Source of the DNA: Longimicrobium sp.
Lineage (GTDB): Bacteria > Gemmatimonadota > Gemmatimonadetes > Longimicrobiales > Longimicrobiaceae
DNA: 22,461 bases
Assembly: GCA_030446945.1 (NCBI GenBank)
Contig: JAUJMI010000004.1
Coordinates: forward strand, 1 to 22,461
Direction of reading: 5' to 3'
Shown: piece after piece, positions 16,174 to 22,461 of the stretch
Numbering within the stretch: the first letter of the stretch is position 1
Layout: each line of letters opens with the position of its first letter
Program-made: the position numbers and the translations under genes
Notes under the pieces: model-generated
The model's database searches: none
Seen by the model: the letters and a program-made list of their open reading frames with translations, nothing else
What the model was told of the DNA's origin: nothing

Positions 16174-17046
16174 ATGAAGATTCGTTCGCAGTTCCACAAG
16201 AAAACGGCCGTGGCGGCGCTGCTGGGCGTGGGCCTGGTCGCCGCCGGCGGGGTCGCCGTCCGGGACTCTGTCGGGTCCGACCACCAGCAGACCGCGCTCA
16301 CCGAGCTGAACCCGAGCATCGACATCAACGATGTCTACGTGTTCCCGGGATCGAGCGACGACCGGATCGTACTGGCGATGACGATCGCGTCCCCCATCAT
16401 CGGCAACCGGACCATGGTGGGCAGCCAGGTACCCAGCTTTGATCCCAACGCGCTGTACCAGCTCAAGGTGGACAACACCATGGACGGGGTCCCGGACCTT
16501 GTGCTCCAGTTCTCGTTCGACCAGCTGGCCAACGGAACGCAGAGCTTCGACGTGATCGGACCGGTCGTGCCGCGCGACGTGGGTGCATTCGGGAACGCGG
16601 TCAGGGACGCATTCAGCACCGCCACGCCGGTGATTCGCCGCGCGGCTGTGGGCGCGATGAACGTCACCGGGAACCTGGCCGCCTCCACCGGCGCCTCCGC
16701 AGGGACGATCCAGGCATTCGCGGGGCTGCGCGACGACCCGTTCTTCGTGGACCTCGAGCAGTTCTTCCGGATCATCCCGGATCGTCGTCCGACTCAGGGC
16801 CCCCTCTCGCAGATCGGTGGGGTAATCCCCCCATCCGAAGGAGTCCTGGCGAGCGCATTCCGGCCGAAGTGCACCAACGGAGTCCCGAACGCCGGCCAGA
16901 CCCAGTTCGACCGGGCGCGTGGGTGCGCGGTTGACTTCCTGCGGGGCATCAACGCCCTCGCGATCGTGGTGGAGCTCCCGGAGTCGCAGCTCACCCAGGG
17001 GCGCAGCGGCGGCCAGATCGGTGTTTGGGCGACCGTAAGCCAGTGA
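16174..17046 (+). CDS. DUF4331 family protein, N-terminal half only (exported)
   Basis: A 290-residue exported protein matching the first part of the DUF4331 family, whose function is unknown. A basic start and hydrophobic stretch (TAVAALLGVGLVAAGGVAV, 11-29) form a signal peptide or membrane anchor. The family's N-terminal signature follows: SDHQQTALTELNPSIDINDVYVF (35-57), then NALYQLKVDNTMDGVPDLVLQFSF (92-115), FAGLRDDPFFVDLEQFFRI (182-200), and INALAIVVELPESQL...GVWATVSQ (259-290). It stops exactly where full-length members continue into their C-terminal half, which here is encoded by the next gene. The ATG at 16174 has a GGGGGA ribosome site just upstream. Two cysteines (C233, C251) could form a disulfide. 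Confidence is high for the family and low for any function. Confidence 0.85.
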   Translation: MKIRSQFHKKTAVAALLGVGLVAAGGVAVRDSVGSDHQQTALTELNPSIDINDVYVFPGSSDDRIVLAMTIASPIIGNRTMVGSQVPSFDPNALYQLKVDNTMDGVPDLVLQFSFDQLANGTQSFDVIGPVVPRDVGAFGNAVRDAFSTATPVIRRAAVGAMNVTGNLAASTGASAGTIQAFAGLRDDPFFVDLEQFFRIIPDRRPTQGPLSQIGGVIPPSEGVLASAFRPKCTNGVPNAGQTQFDRARGCAVDFLRGINALAIVVELPESQLTQGRSGGQIGVWATVSQ

Positions 17047-17095
17047 ACTGATCTCTTTGTCCACACACCTACATCCAGATCTGGGAGAACCAACC

Positions 17096-17749
17096 ATGTT
17101 GAAGCGCACCAAATCGTGGGGACTCGTGGCCGGAATGGCGCTCGTGGCGTTGACCGCCGCCTGCGATCGCAATCCGAGCGGAGCCGACGTCGACCCGACG
17201 CAGCCCGTGCACGCCGTCCTGGACACCACCTTCGCGTCGAACCCGAACCTGCGCTTCCGGCAGGTCGAGCGCCTCGCGAACCCGCTGGCGATGGAAGTGT
17301 TCGTGCAGAAGCGTGAGCACGAGGCGCACGATGCCTTCCCGCCGCGGCAGGACCCGTTCCACTTCACGGACGACTACATCGACTTCCTCACCCGCGTCGC
17401 CGGGCGGGACCGGGCTTATGCCACGGCGATCGCCAACGTGTTCCTGGGTACCGCCAGCAACCCCGGCGACAAGATCATGGTGTTCACGGGGCGTGCGGCG
17501 GGTGTGACGGCCGCCACCTCCGGGGGCGCGGCGACCGTCGGGTTCCTCACCTACGTCCTCAACCCGACGGGCGGGTACGGCGGGCGCAAGCTGATGGGCG
17601 ACGACGTGGTCGACAAGATCGCGAACGCGGGGTTCGGAACCCTCCTGGGTGCGCCCGCGACCGCTCCCGGTCTCGTCACCGACAACGTCGACGAGAACGA
17701 CAAGCCGGCGCTGAGCACCTTCCCGTACCTTCCGGCGCCGACCTTCTAA
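17096..17749 (+). CDS. Predicted lipoprotein carrying the C-terminal half of DUF4331
   Basis: A 217-residue protein with a type-II signal peptide: LVALTAAC places the lipidated cysteine at position 23, followed by DRNPSG. The body resembles the second half of DUF4331 proteins: RQVERLANPLAMEVFV (55-70), HDAFPPRQDPFHFTDDYIDFL (78-98), GGRKLMGDDVVDKI (162-175), and the closing VDENDKPALSTFPYLPAP (198-215). The start at 17096 has GGGAGA seven bases upstream. It lies 49 bp after the gene for the N-terminal half, so the two products probably meet in the envelope and rebuild a full DUF4331 fold. The residue after the Cys is Asp, which in E. coli would favour inner-membrane retention; whether that rule holds here is unknown. 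No enzyme motif was recognised. Confidence 0.75.
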   Translation: MLKRTKSWGLVAGMALVALTAACDRNPSGADVDPTQPVHAVLDTTFASNPNLRFRQVERLANPLAMEVFVQKREHEAHDAFPPRQDPFHFTDDYIDFLTRVAGRDRAYATAIANVFLGTASNPGDKIMVFTGRAAGVTAATSGGAATVGFLTYVLNPTGGYGGRKLMGDDVVDKIANAGFGTLLGAPATAPGLVTDNVDENDKPALSTFPYLPAPTF

Positions 17750-17764
17750 GTTGTGAATCGCTCG

Positions 17765-17792
17765 GCCTCCCGCCGCGAAAGCGGCGGGAGGC
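17765..17792 (+). terminator. Strong GNRA-loop hairpin between the DUF4331 pair and the TPR gene
   Basis: A perfect 12-bp GC-rich stem (arms 17765-17776 and 17781-17792) closed by a GAAA tetraloop lies 16 bases after the stop of the DUF4331 C-half gene, followed by GGCTTTGTCT. It resembles an intrinsic terminator with a weak T-run, but the next gene starts only 22 bp later on the same strand. Partial termination or 3'-end protection of the upstream mRNA is plausible. Confidence 0.7.
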
Positions 17793-17813
17793 GGCTTTGT
17801 CTCAAGGATTCGC

Positions 17814-19157
17814 ATGAACCGTCGTGCCATTCTCATCGCGGGAGCTCTCGGAGTGCTGACGGCCGGGTGGGGCGGGGTGCGCCTTGCCGCGGGTGCCCGC
17901 GCCGAGGCGGCGAATGCCGCTCCTTCGATCCGCGATCCCGCGGCCGACGAGGCGCGTGACCGGTACATCGCCTTTTTCGAGGGGCGCGTACAGAGCGACC
18001 CCTACAGCGCCGAGGACCTGGGCCTGCTCTCGTCGCTCTTCCTGCAACGGGCGCGGGAGACGGGGGACCATGAGGATGTCGTGCGGGCCGAAGCGACGGC
18101 GCGACGATCCCTGGCCCTGCGTACTGCCCACAACGCGAGGGCGAGCGCCGTGCTCGCGGCCAGCCTCCTCGAGCAGCACCGCTTCGGCGAGGCGCTGGAC
18201 GTGGCGCGCCGCCTGGTGCAGAGCAACCCCGAGAGCGCCGCCTTCCGGGCCATGCTGGGTGAGATCCAGTTGGAGCTGGGCCAGTACGCCGCCGCCGACA
18301 CTACCTTTGGCTCGCTCGAGAGCTCCAGGGCCCACCTGGACGTGGCACCGCGGCTCGCCCGCTGGGCGGAGCTTTCGGGGAAGACCACACAGGCGCGGCA
18401 ACTCCTCTACGCCGCCCGCGACCGGGCTCTCCTGCACTATGGACTCGCGCCCGAGCAGCGCGCCTGGTTCCACCTGCGCGTGGGCGACCTGGAGTTCCGG
18501 CATGGCGAGCTGGACCGCGCCGAGAAGTCGCTTCGGGCCGGGCTCGCGGTCTTCCCCGCGGACTACCGCCTCCTATCGGCCATGGCCCGGCTGGAAGGGG
18601 CACGTGGTCGCTGGAAGGAAGCGATCGAGCATGCGGAACAGGTGCTTGCGATCCTCCCCGACCCGGCGACACTGGCGCTGACGAGCGAGCTGTATGCGGC
18701 CTCCGGTGATTCGGCACGGGCGCGCGAGTACGCGGGCGCGGTCGAGGTCTCGCTGTCGGCGGCCGAGGGAAGCTTCCATCGCGCAGATGGCCTCTTCCTG
18801 CTGGACCACGGCCGGCGCGTGCCGGAGGTGCTGGCCCAGGCGGAAAAGGACCTTCGCAGCCGCCGCGACATCTACGGGTACGACCTGCTCGCCTGGGCGC
18901 TCCACAAGCAGGGGCGCCACGCCGAAGCCGCGGTGGCGATGCGGGGAGCGCTGCGCACGGGAAGCCGCGACCCCCTCCTCCTGTACCACGCGGGGATGAT
19001 CGAGCGCGCGCTCGGCCACAGCGAGCGCGCTCGGGAGTACCTGGAGGACGCGCTAGACGCGAACCCGCACTTCAGCTTGACGCAGGCCCCGCTCGCTCGT
19101 GCGGCGCTGGACTCGGTGCGGGGTGGATGGCTCCCGCGCTGGCTTCGTGCAGGCTGA
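17814..19157 (+). CDS. Exported or membrane-anchored tetratricopeptide-repeat protein
   Basis: A 447-residue protein with an N-terminal signal or anchor (RRAILIAGALGVLTAGWGG, 3-21) and a body made almost entirely of paired helices of the TPR type. Repeat-like units can be read around 107-139 (LEQHRFGEALDVARRLVQSNP), 145-165, 216-249 (LEFRHGELDRAEKSLRAGL), 252-283 (GRWKEAIEHAEQVLAILP), 286-315, 356-383 (KQGRHAEAAVAMRGAL) and 388-419 (GHSERAREYLEDALDANP). TPR arrays bind other proteins, so it is a candidate scaffold for the DUF4331 or HupE partners in this block. The ATG at 17814 has AAGGA five bases upstream. It ends 17 bp before the HupE-like gene. Binding partners and cell side are not readable from sequence; a periplasmic location is inferred. 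Confidence 0.82.
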   Translation: MNRRAILIAGALGVLTAGWGGVRLAAGARAEAANAAPSIRDPAADEARDRYIAFFEGRVQSDPYSAEDLGLLSSLFLQRARETGDHEDVVRAEATARRSLALRTAHNARASAVLAASLLEQHRFGEALDVARRLVQSNPESAAFRAMLGEIQLELGQYAAADTTFGSLESSRAHLDVAPRLARWAELSGKTTQARQLLYAARDRALLHYGLAPEQRAWFHLRVGDLEFRHGELDRAEKSLRAGLAVFPADYRLLSAMARLEGARGRWKEAIEHAEQVLAILPDPATLALTSELYAASGDSARAREYAGAVEVSLSAAEGSFHRADGLFLLDHGRRVPEVLAQAEKDLRSRRDIYGYDLLAWALHKQGRHAEAAVAMRGALRTGSRDPLLLYHAGMIERALGHSERAREYLEDALDANPHFSLTQAPLARAALDSVRGGWLPRWLRAG

Positions 19158-19174
19158 CACGCCACGCCACCGAC

Positions 19175-19780
19175 ATGTCCGAGTTCCTCGTTTTCGCCGG
19201 GATGGGCTTTCAGCACATCACCGATCTGGACGGCGCGGATCACATCCTCTTCCTCCTGGCGCTGTCGGCGATCTACCGCTTTCGCGATTGGAGGGAGGCG
19301 GCGTGGGTGGTGACCGCATTCACGGTGGGCCACTCCGTTACGCTGGGGCTGGCCGTCACTGGGGTGCTCGACCTCCCTGAGAAGCTGATCGAGTTCCTGA
19401 TCCCCGTCACCATCGTGGCAACCGCGGTGGAGAACCTCGTGGTGCGCGACCGTGCGGGGGCGCCGCTGAAGGGCCTGTACCGCCCCGTCTTCGCGGGCGT
19501 GTTCGGACTGGTGCACGGCGCCGGGTTCGCCAACTACCTCCGGGCGCTCTTCATGGACGACATCGCGGTACCGCTCCTCGGGTTCAACGTGGGGATCGAG
19601 GTGGGGCAGCTGGCGGTGCTGTGTGTGATCGCGGTGGCGCTCGGCGGGATCGACAGAGCCATCGAGGCAGTGCGGTCCAAGCGCGCAACGGCGTCTCCCT
19701 ACCGGGTGAGAGTGGTGGGCGTTTCGCTGGCGGTCGCGCTGGTCGCCGCCCGCTGGGCGGCGGAGCGGGCGCCATGGTGA
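19175..19780 (+). CDS. HupE/UreJ family membrane protein, putative metal permease
   Basis: A 201-residue inner-membrane protein with about six hydrophobic segments, matching the HupE/UreJ family, whose studied members take up nickel or cobalt. The histidine motifs are clear: GFQHITDLDGADHILFLLAL (11-30; H14, D22, H23), FTVGHSVTL (49-57; H53) and GLVHGAGFANYL (111-122; H114), with GFNVGIEVGQL (136-146) near the end. These His/Asp residues lie in or next to membrane helices and are the likely metal ligands. I chose the ATG at 19175, because the family begins with a short segment before the first His motif; an in-frame start at 19127 would add 16 residues overlapping the TPR gene. No hydrogenase or urease gene is near, so nickel is only one option. 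Confidence 0.88.
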   Translation: MSEFLVFAGMGFQHITDLDGADHILFLLALSAIYRFRDWREAAWVVTAFTVGHSVTLGLAVTGVLDLPEKLIEFLIPVTIVATAVENLVVRDRAGAPLKGLYRPVFAGVFGLVHGAGFANYLRALFMDDIAVPLLGFNVGIEVGQLAVLCVIAVALGGIDRAIEAVRSKRATASPYRVRVVGVSLAVALVAARWAAERAPW

Positions 19781-20262
19781 GGGTGCGCGCGGTGCGGGCG
19801 GTGCTCGCGGCCGCCGTTCTGGTGCTGAGCGCGGGGCTCAGCGCGTATCATCCGCTGCATACCTCGCTGACGGAGCTCTCCTACGATCCAGCCGGCCGCG
19901 CGGTCCAGGTGTCGATCCGCGCGTTCGCCAGCGACCTGCAGACGGCCGTCACGCCGCGGGGCGGTGCTCCGCCCGCGCAGCTGTCGGACGCCGCCGCCTT
20001 TGCCTACGTGGGGAGGAGTTTCTCGCTCACTGCGGGGAACACGCGCGTTCCGCTCCGCTGGTGCGGGATGCGGCGGAGCGGGGACCTCGTTTGGATCTGC
20101 CTCCGAGGCGCTCTGCCATCGGGGATGCGGGGGCTGCAGGTCCACAACCGCTTGCTCTTCGAGCTGTTCGCGGACCAGATCAACATCGTGCAGGCCAGTC
20201 ATGGCGGCCGCCGGCAGAGCATGATCTTCACGCGCGGCGCCGGGCCCAAGCGGATCCTGTAG
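19774..20262 (+). CDS. DUF6702 family exported protein
   Basis: A 162-residue protein with a Sec-type signal peptide (VLAAAVLVLSAGLSA, about 10-24). The mature part opens with the family signature HPLHTSLTELSYDP (26-39), with H26 and H29, then VQVSIRAFASDLQTAV (45-60) and a closing NRLLFELFADQINIVQ (125-140). Members of this family are small envelope proteins of unknown function. The ATG lies inside the end of the HupE-like gene (7-nt overlap), so the two are translationally coupled and probably work together. The N-terminal His pair and C97/C109 are possible metal ligands or a disulfide; this is inference. It is the last gene of the block. Confidence 0.78.
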   Translation: MVRVRAVRAVLAAAVLVLSAGLSAYHPLHTSLTELSYDPAGRAVQVSIRAFASDLQTAVTPRGGAPPAQLSDAAAFAYVGRSFSLTAGNTRVPLRWCGMRRSGDLVWICLRGALPSGMRGLQVHNRLLFELFADQINIVQASHGGRRQSMIFTRGAGPKRIL

Positions 20263-20283
20263 GCCGGCGACACGCTACACAGA

Positions 20284-20313
20284 CGGGCCGGCATCGCTGT
20301 GGATGCCGGCCCG
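20284..20313. terminator. Bidirectional terminator between convergent genes
   Basis: A perfect 12-bp inverted repeat (20284-20295 and 20302-20313) with a 6-nt loop lies 21 bases after the DUF6702 stop and 19 bases from the stop of the opposing GT-C gene. Its position between converging genes supports a shared terminator. No strong T-run is seen on either side. Confidence 0.7.
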
Positions 20314-20332
20314 CTTCACGTGGTATCGGCTC

Positions 20333-22012
20333 TCAGAGCGGGGCCTTCCGCGCGAAGATCGCCACGCCCGCCGCGTCGTACACCTTCGCGTAGCGTGGAG
20401 AGCGGTGCAGCGACTCGGAGAGGAGGGAGCAGCAGTCCGGCGTGTGAAGGTAGACATAGTTGAAGCGCGCCCCGCCGTCCGCTCCCCACCGGTCCAGACA
20501 CGACACGTCGCTCCCTTCGCACTCCCGCAGCGACTTGTAGCGGTTCTGACGAGTGAAGAAGGGGCGGCCGGGGAGCCACTCGTAGCCCTGCACCGTTGCC
20601 ACGCTCGCGCGTCCGGCCAGCACCGGGAACCATTCGGACACCGGGTCAAGCCCGAACCAGGAGGGGTTCCCGGCGAACACCAGGAAAGCACTCCGGGGGT
20701 GGGTATGTGCCGCCGCCCATCGCATGGCATCGCGGTCGGACCGCGGGAGCACCGGGGTATCGCGGGCGACGCGGCGCGCCCCCGTGAACGCATAGCCGGC
20801 GAGGTACGCGCAGACCCCGGCCGCCAGGAGCGCCGTGCCCCGCGAAGGGAACAGGCGCTCCCGGATCTCGCGCCCCTCTTCCGGAGCCGGATGCGTGTCT
20901 CCGCCCGAATGTCGATCGAGCGCCGCCCGGCACAGCCCTGGAACGACGAGCCGGACTACGCTGATCCCGACCAGCATGGCCAGCGGTACGTTGGCCACCG
21001 TCTCGGGATTTCGTGGGTTGACGAAAAACATGGCCAGCATCCAGAACGGAACGAGCAGCTTCCCCTCGAACAGGCAGACGAACACCCCCAGCAGGCCCAG
21101 GGCCGACAGAAGCGTCATGTACGGCTCCTGGGTGAACCAGAAGACCTTCAGCGTCCCCAGGTTGAAGTTGTCATACCCGCCTCCCGCCGCGACGGCGGCG
21201 AACGGCCAGGTGCCGTGCTGCCGCAGCACCGTGGCCCACCAGGGAGCGGTGAGCACCAGGACGCCGGCCATCACCAGGAGTGAATGCACGAAGCTCTTGC
21301 GGTTCCTCCCGTATACAAGGAAGAGCAGCACGGCGCTGTACACGGCGAACCAGGCATTTTCCAGGTGGCTGAGCACGGCCAAGCTGCCCAGCACGGTGGT
21401 CGACACCACGAAGCGAGCCTCGCGGCGCGTGTAGAGCTGGTAGCTCTGGTGGAGCATCAGCAGGGCGAACAGGAAACCCGGCGCCCTGGTGAGCCCCCCG
21501 CCCATCACGAACCACAGGTAGGTTCGCGGCAGGAACATGAAGGCGGCGGTGGCCACGGCCGCCTCTGCCCGCGACCGGAGCAGATCGTTCGCCAGCAGGT
21601 AGAAGGCCGGGATGGTGAGCACGCTGAACACGGCGGGGAGCACGCGTACGACGTCCAGCACCGACGCTCCGGTCAGGTCTGCGGTGAAGCCCGCCAGGTA
21701 GAAGCCGAGCGGCGGGTACGCGAACGGCAGGCCGGCCGCGTTGTACGCCGTGAACGCCGGCAGCGAGTACCCGGCGCGCCGCAGCTCCTCGGTCATCAGG
21801 TAGAACAACCCGCCGTCGTTGAGCGGGAAGTCGGCCGCCAGAACGGGGCCCATGCGCAGGTAGATCGCCCCGACGGCGCAGAGTGCGGCGAACATGGCGA
21901 CCGCCCGCTCCGCGGGCCCGATACGGAGCCCCCGCACTTTCTGAAAGGCGGGGACGCGGGTGCTCAATCGTGTCCCGCGGGCGCGACCGGTTCCCGCCGC
22001 GCCTACCTTCAC
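20333..22012 (-). CDS. Multi-pass membrane glycosyltransferase-like protein (GT-C/ArnT-like)
   Basis: A 559-residue polytopic membrane protein resembling dolichyl/undecaprenyl-phosphate-sugar glycosyltransferases of the GT39/ArnT (PMT_2) type. The first helix is at about 36-58 and is followed by the periplasmic loop ADFPLNDGGLFYLMTEELR (60-78), whose D66 is at the usual catalytic acidic position, and by FAYPPLGFYLAGF (97-109). About ten further hydrophobic helices follow. A charged cytoplasmic or linker stretch comes next, and then a soluble C-terminal domain of about 130 residues with SAFLVFAGNPSWFGLDP and several cysteines. The GTG at 22012 overlaps the stop of the upstream gene (GTGA) and has GAGG seven bases upstream, so I prefer it over ATG codons inside the first helix. 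Substrate is unknown; no close family was recognised. Confidence 0.72.
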   Translation of the reverse strand: MKVGAAGTGRARGTRLSTRVPAFQKVRGLRIGPAERAVAMFAALCAVGAIYLRMGPVLAADFPLNDGGLFYLMTEELRRAGYSLPAFTAYNAAGLPFAYPPLGFYLAGFTADLTGASVLDVVRVLPAVFSVLTIPAFYLLANDLLRSRAEAAVATAAFMFLPRTYLWFVMGGGLTRAPGFLFALLMLHQSYQLYTRREARFVVSTTVLGSLAVLSHLENAWFAVYSAVLLFLVYGRNRKSFVHSLLVMAGVLVLTAPWWATVLRQHGTWPFAAVAAGGGYDNFNLGTLKVFWFTQEPYMTLLSALGLLGVFVCLFEGKLLVPFWMLAMFFVNPRNPETVANVPLAMLVGISVVRLVVPGLCRAALDRHSGGDTHPAPEEGREIRERLFPSRGTALLAAGVCAYLAGYAFTGARRVARDTPVLPRSDRDAMRWAAAHTHPRSAFLVFAGNPSWFGLDPVSEWFPVLAGRASVATVQGYEWLPGRPFFTRQNRYKSLRECEGSDVSCLDRWGADGGARFNYVYLHTPDCCSLLSESLHRSPRYAKVYDAAGVAIFARKAPL

Positions 22013-22461
22013 TGCAGCGCCTCGGCGATCCGGCGGCCGACCTGCCGACCCTCGCGGATCGCGTAGTTGGTACCGCGGTCCTCCGGGTACACCTGCGCCA
22101 TGCTCGCCAGATAGAGTCCCCCGATCGGTGTCTCCACCTCCGGGATCAGCTCGCTGTAGCGGCGGACGACGATCGGCTGCGAGAAGCGGGCGCGCCACAC
22201 GTGGGTGTCCAGGATCCAGCTCCGGTCGAACTGCGGGAACATGCGCTGCAGAAAGGGGATGCAGTACTCGAGCACCTCCCCGTCGCTCATCCGGTACAGC
22301 TCCGCCGTCTCGGGGAGGTACTTGGAAAGGTACACGATGTGGCGCCCCCCGTACGTCTCGGCCGGCTCGAAGTTGGTGTGCTCGATCACTCCGACAAAGG
22401 GAAAGCCCGGGTCGTTGACGTTCAGCCAGTACGTCGAGGAAAGGCTCCGGTCGAGCTCGAG
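22009..22461 (-). CDS. FAD-dependent oxidoreductase (amine-oxidase/UGM-like superfamily), C-terminal part
   Basis: The last 150 residues of a larger protein whose N-terminus, including any Rossmann FAD-binding motif, lies beyond the right edge. The visible part has YWLNVNDPGFPFVGVIEHTN, then YGGRHIVYLSKYLPE, SQPIVVRRYSELIPEVETPIGGLYLASMAQ and YPEDRGTNYAIREGRQVGRRIAEAL. This ending, in which a glycine-rich strand and a final helix close over the flavin, is typical of the NAD(P)/FAD-dependent proteins related to protoporphyrinogen oxidase, carotenoid desaturases and UDP-galactopyranose mutase. Such proteins often sit beside glycosyltransferase genes, as here. The reaction cannot be assigned. 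It overlaps the GT-C gene by 4 nt, implying co-expression. Confidence 0.75.
   Translation of the reverse strand, partial: LELDRSLSSTYWLNVNDPGFPFVGVIEHTNFEPAETYGGRHIVYLSKYLPETAELYRMSDGEVLEYCIPFLQRMFPQFDRSWILDTHVWRARFSQPIVVRRYSELIPEVETPIGGLYLASMAQVYPEDRGTNYAIREGRQVGRRIAEALQ

Noticed and set aside
20303..21283. Plus-strand open frame opposite the GT-C gene
   Set aside because: Low-complexity Arg/Pro/His-rich translation; the minus strand has clear transmembrane helices and continuous coding character.
1..22461. tRNA/rRNA genes, insertion sequences, integrases, CRISPR arrays
   Set aside because: No cloverleaf or rRNA-like sequence, transposase motif, flanking duplication or regularly spaced repeat array was seen on reading.

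Overview
The window is very GC-rich, densely packed chromosomal DNA from a Gram-negative (diderm) bacterium. Outer-membrane beta-barrel, lipoprotein and capsule-export genes support the diderm envelope. The mix of gene families (a Wzi-like barrel, a DUF4331/HupE/DUF6702 block, GTG and TTG starts, high GC) would fit a Gemmatimonadota/Longimicrobium-like organism. That placement is an inference from gene content; no rRNA or marker gene proves it.

Region 1 (1-3610) is a tetrapyrrole segment: the 3' end of a fused uroporphyrinogen-III methyltransferase/synthase gene (cobA-hemD type) and a complete hemB. Between them, coupled by a TTGA overlap on one side and a 4-nt gap on the other, lies a Wzi-type capsule-assembly outer-membrane protein.

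Region 2 (3820-15737) is a nearly complete Wzx/Wzy-type exopolysaccharide cluster, all on the + strand. In order it holds a polyprenyl-phosphate sugar-1-phosphate transferase, a GT4 glycosyltransferase, a GT9 transferase, a Wza-like export lipoprotein, a Wzz/GumC-like co-polymerase carrying a degenerate tyrosine-kinase-like tail, a Wzy-type polymerase, a GT2 transferase, a second GT4 transferase and a Wzx flippase. From the export lipoprotein through the GT2 gene the starts and stops overlap, so at least that part should be one transcript. No sugar-nucleotide synthesis genes and no intact BY-kinase or phosphatase lie in the window. In the expected flow, the first enzyme loads a sugar phosphate on undecaprenyl phosphate, the GTs build the repeat, Wzx flips it, Wzy and Wzz polymerise it, and the Wza-like protein exports it. 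The Wzi-like barrel of region 1 may serve at the surface.

Region 3 (16174-20262) follows a 436-bp gene-poor gap. It is a five-gene + strand block: a DUF4331 N-terminal half (exported), a DUF4331 C-terminal half (predicted lipoprotein), a TPR protein, a HupE/UreJ-type membrane protein and a DUF6702 protein. The DUF4331 family appears to be split exactly between its two halves, each with its own export signal. The block looks like an uncharacterised envelope system built around a putative metal permease and is the best candidate here for something undescribed. A strong GNRA-loop hairpin separates the DUF4331 pair from the last three genes.

Region 4 (20333-22461) is on the - strand and convergent, with a 12-bp hairpin between the converging genes. 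It holds a GT-C-type multi-pass membrane protein and, overlapping upstream by GTGA, the C-terminal part of an FAD-dependent oxidoreductase of the amine-oxidase/UDP-galactopyranose-mutase-like superfamily, cut by the window edge. I saw no tRNA, rRNA, transposase, integrase or CRISPR array.
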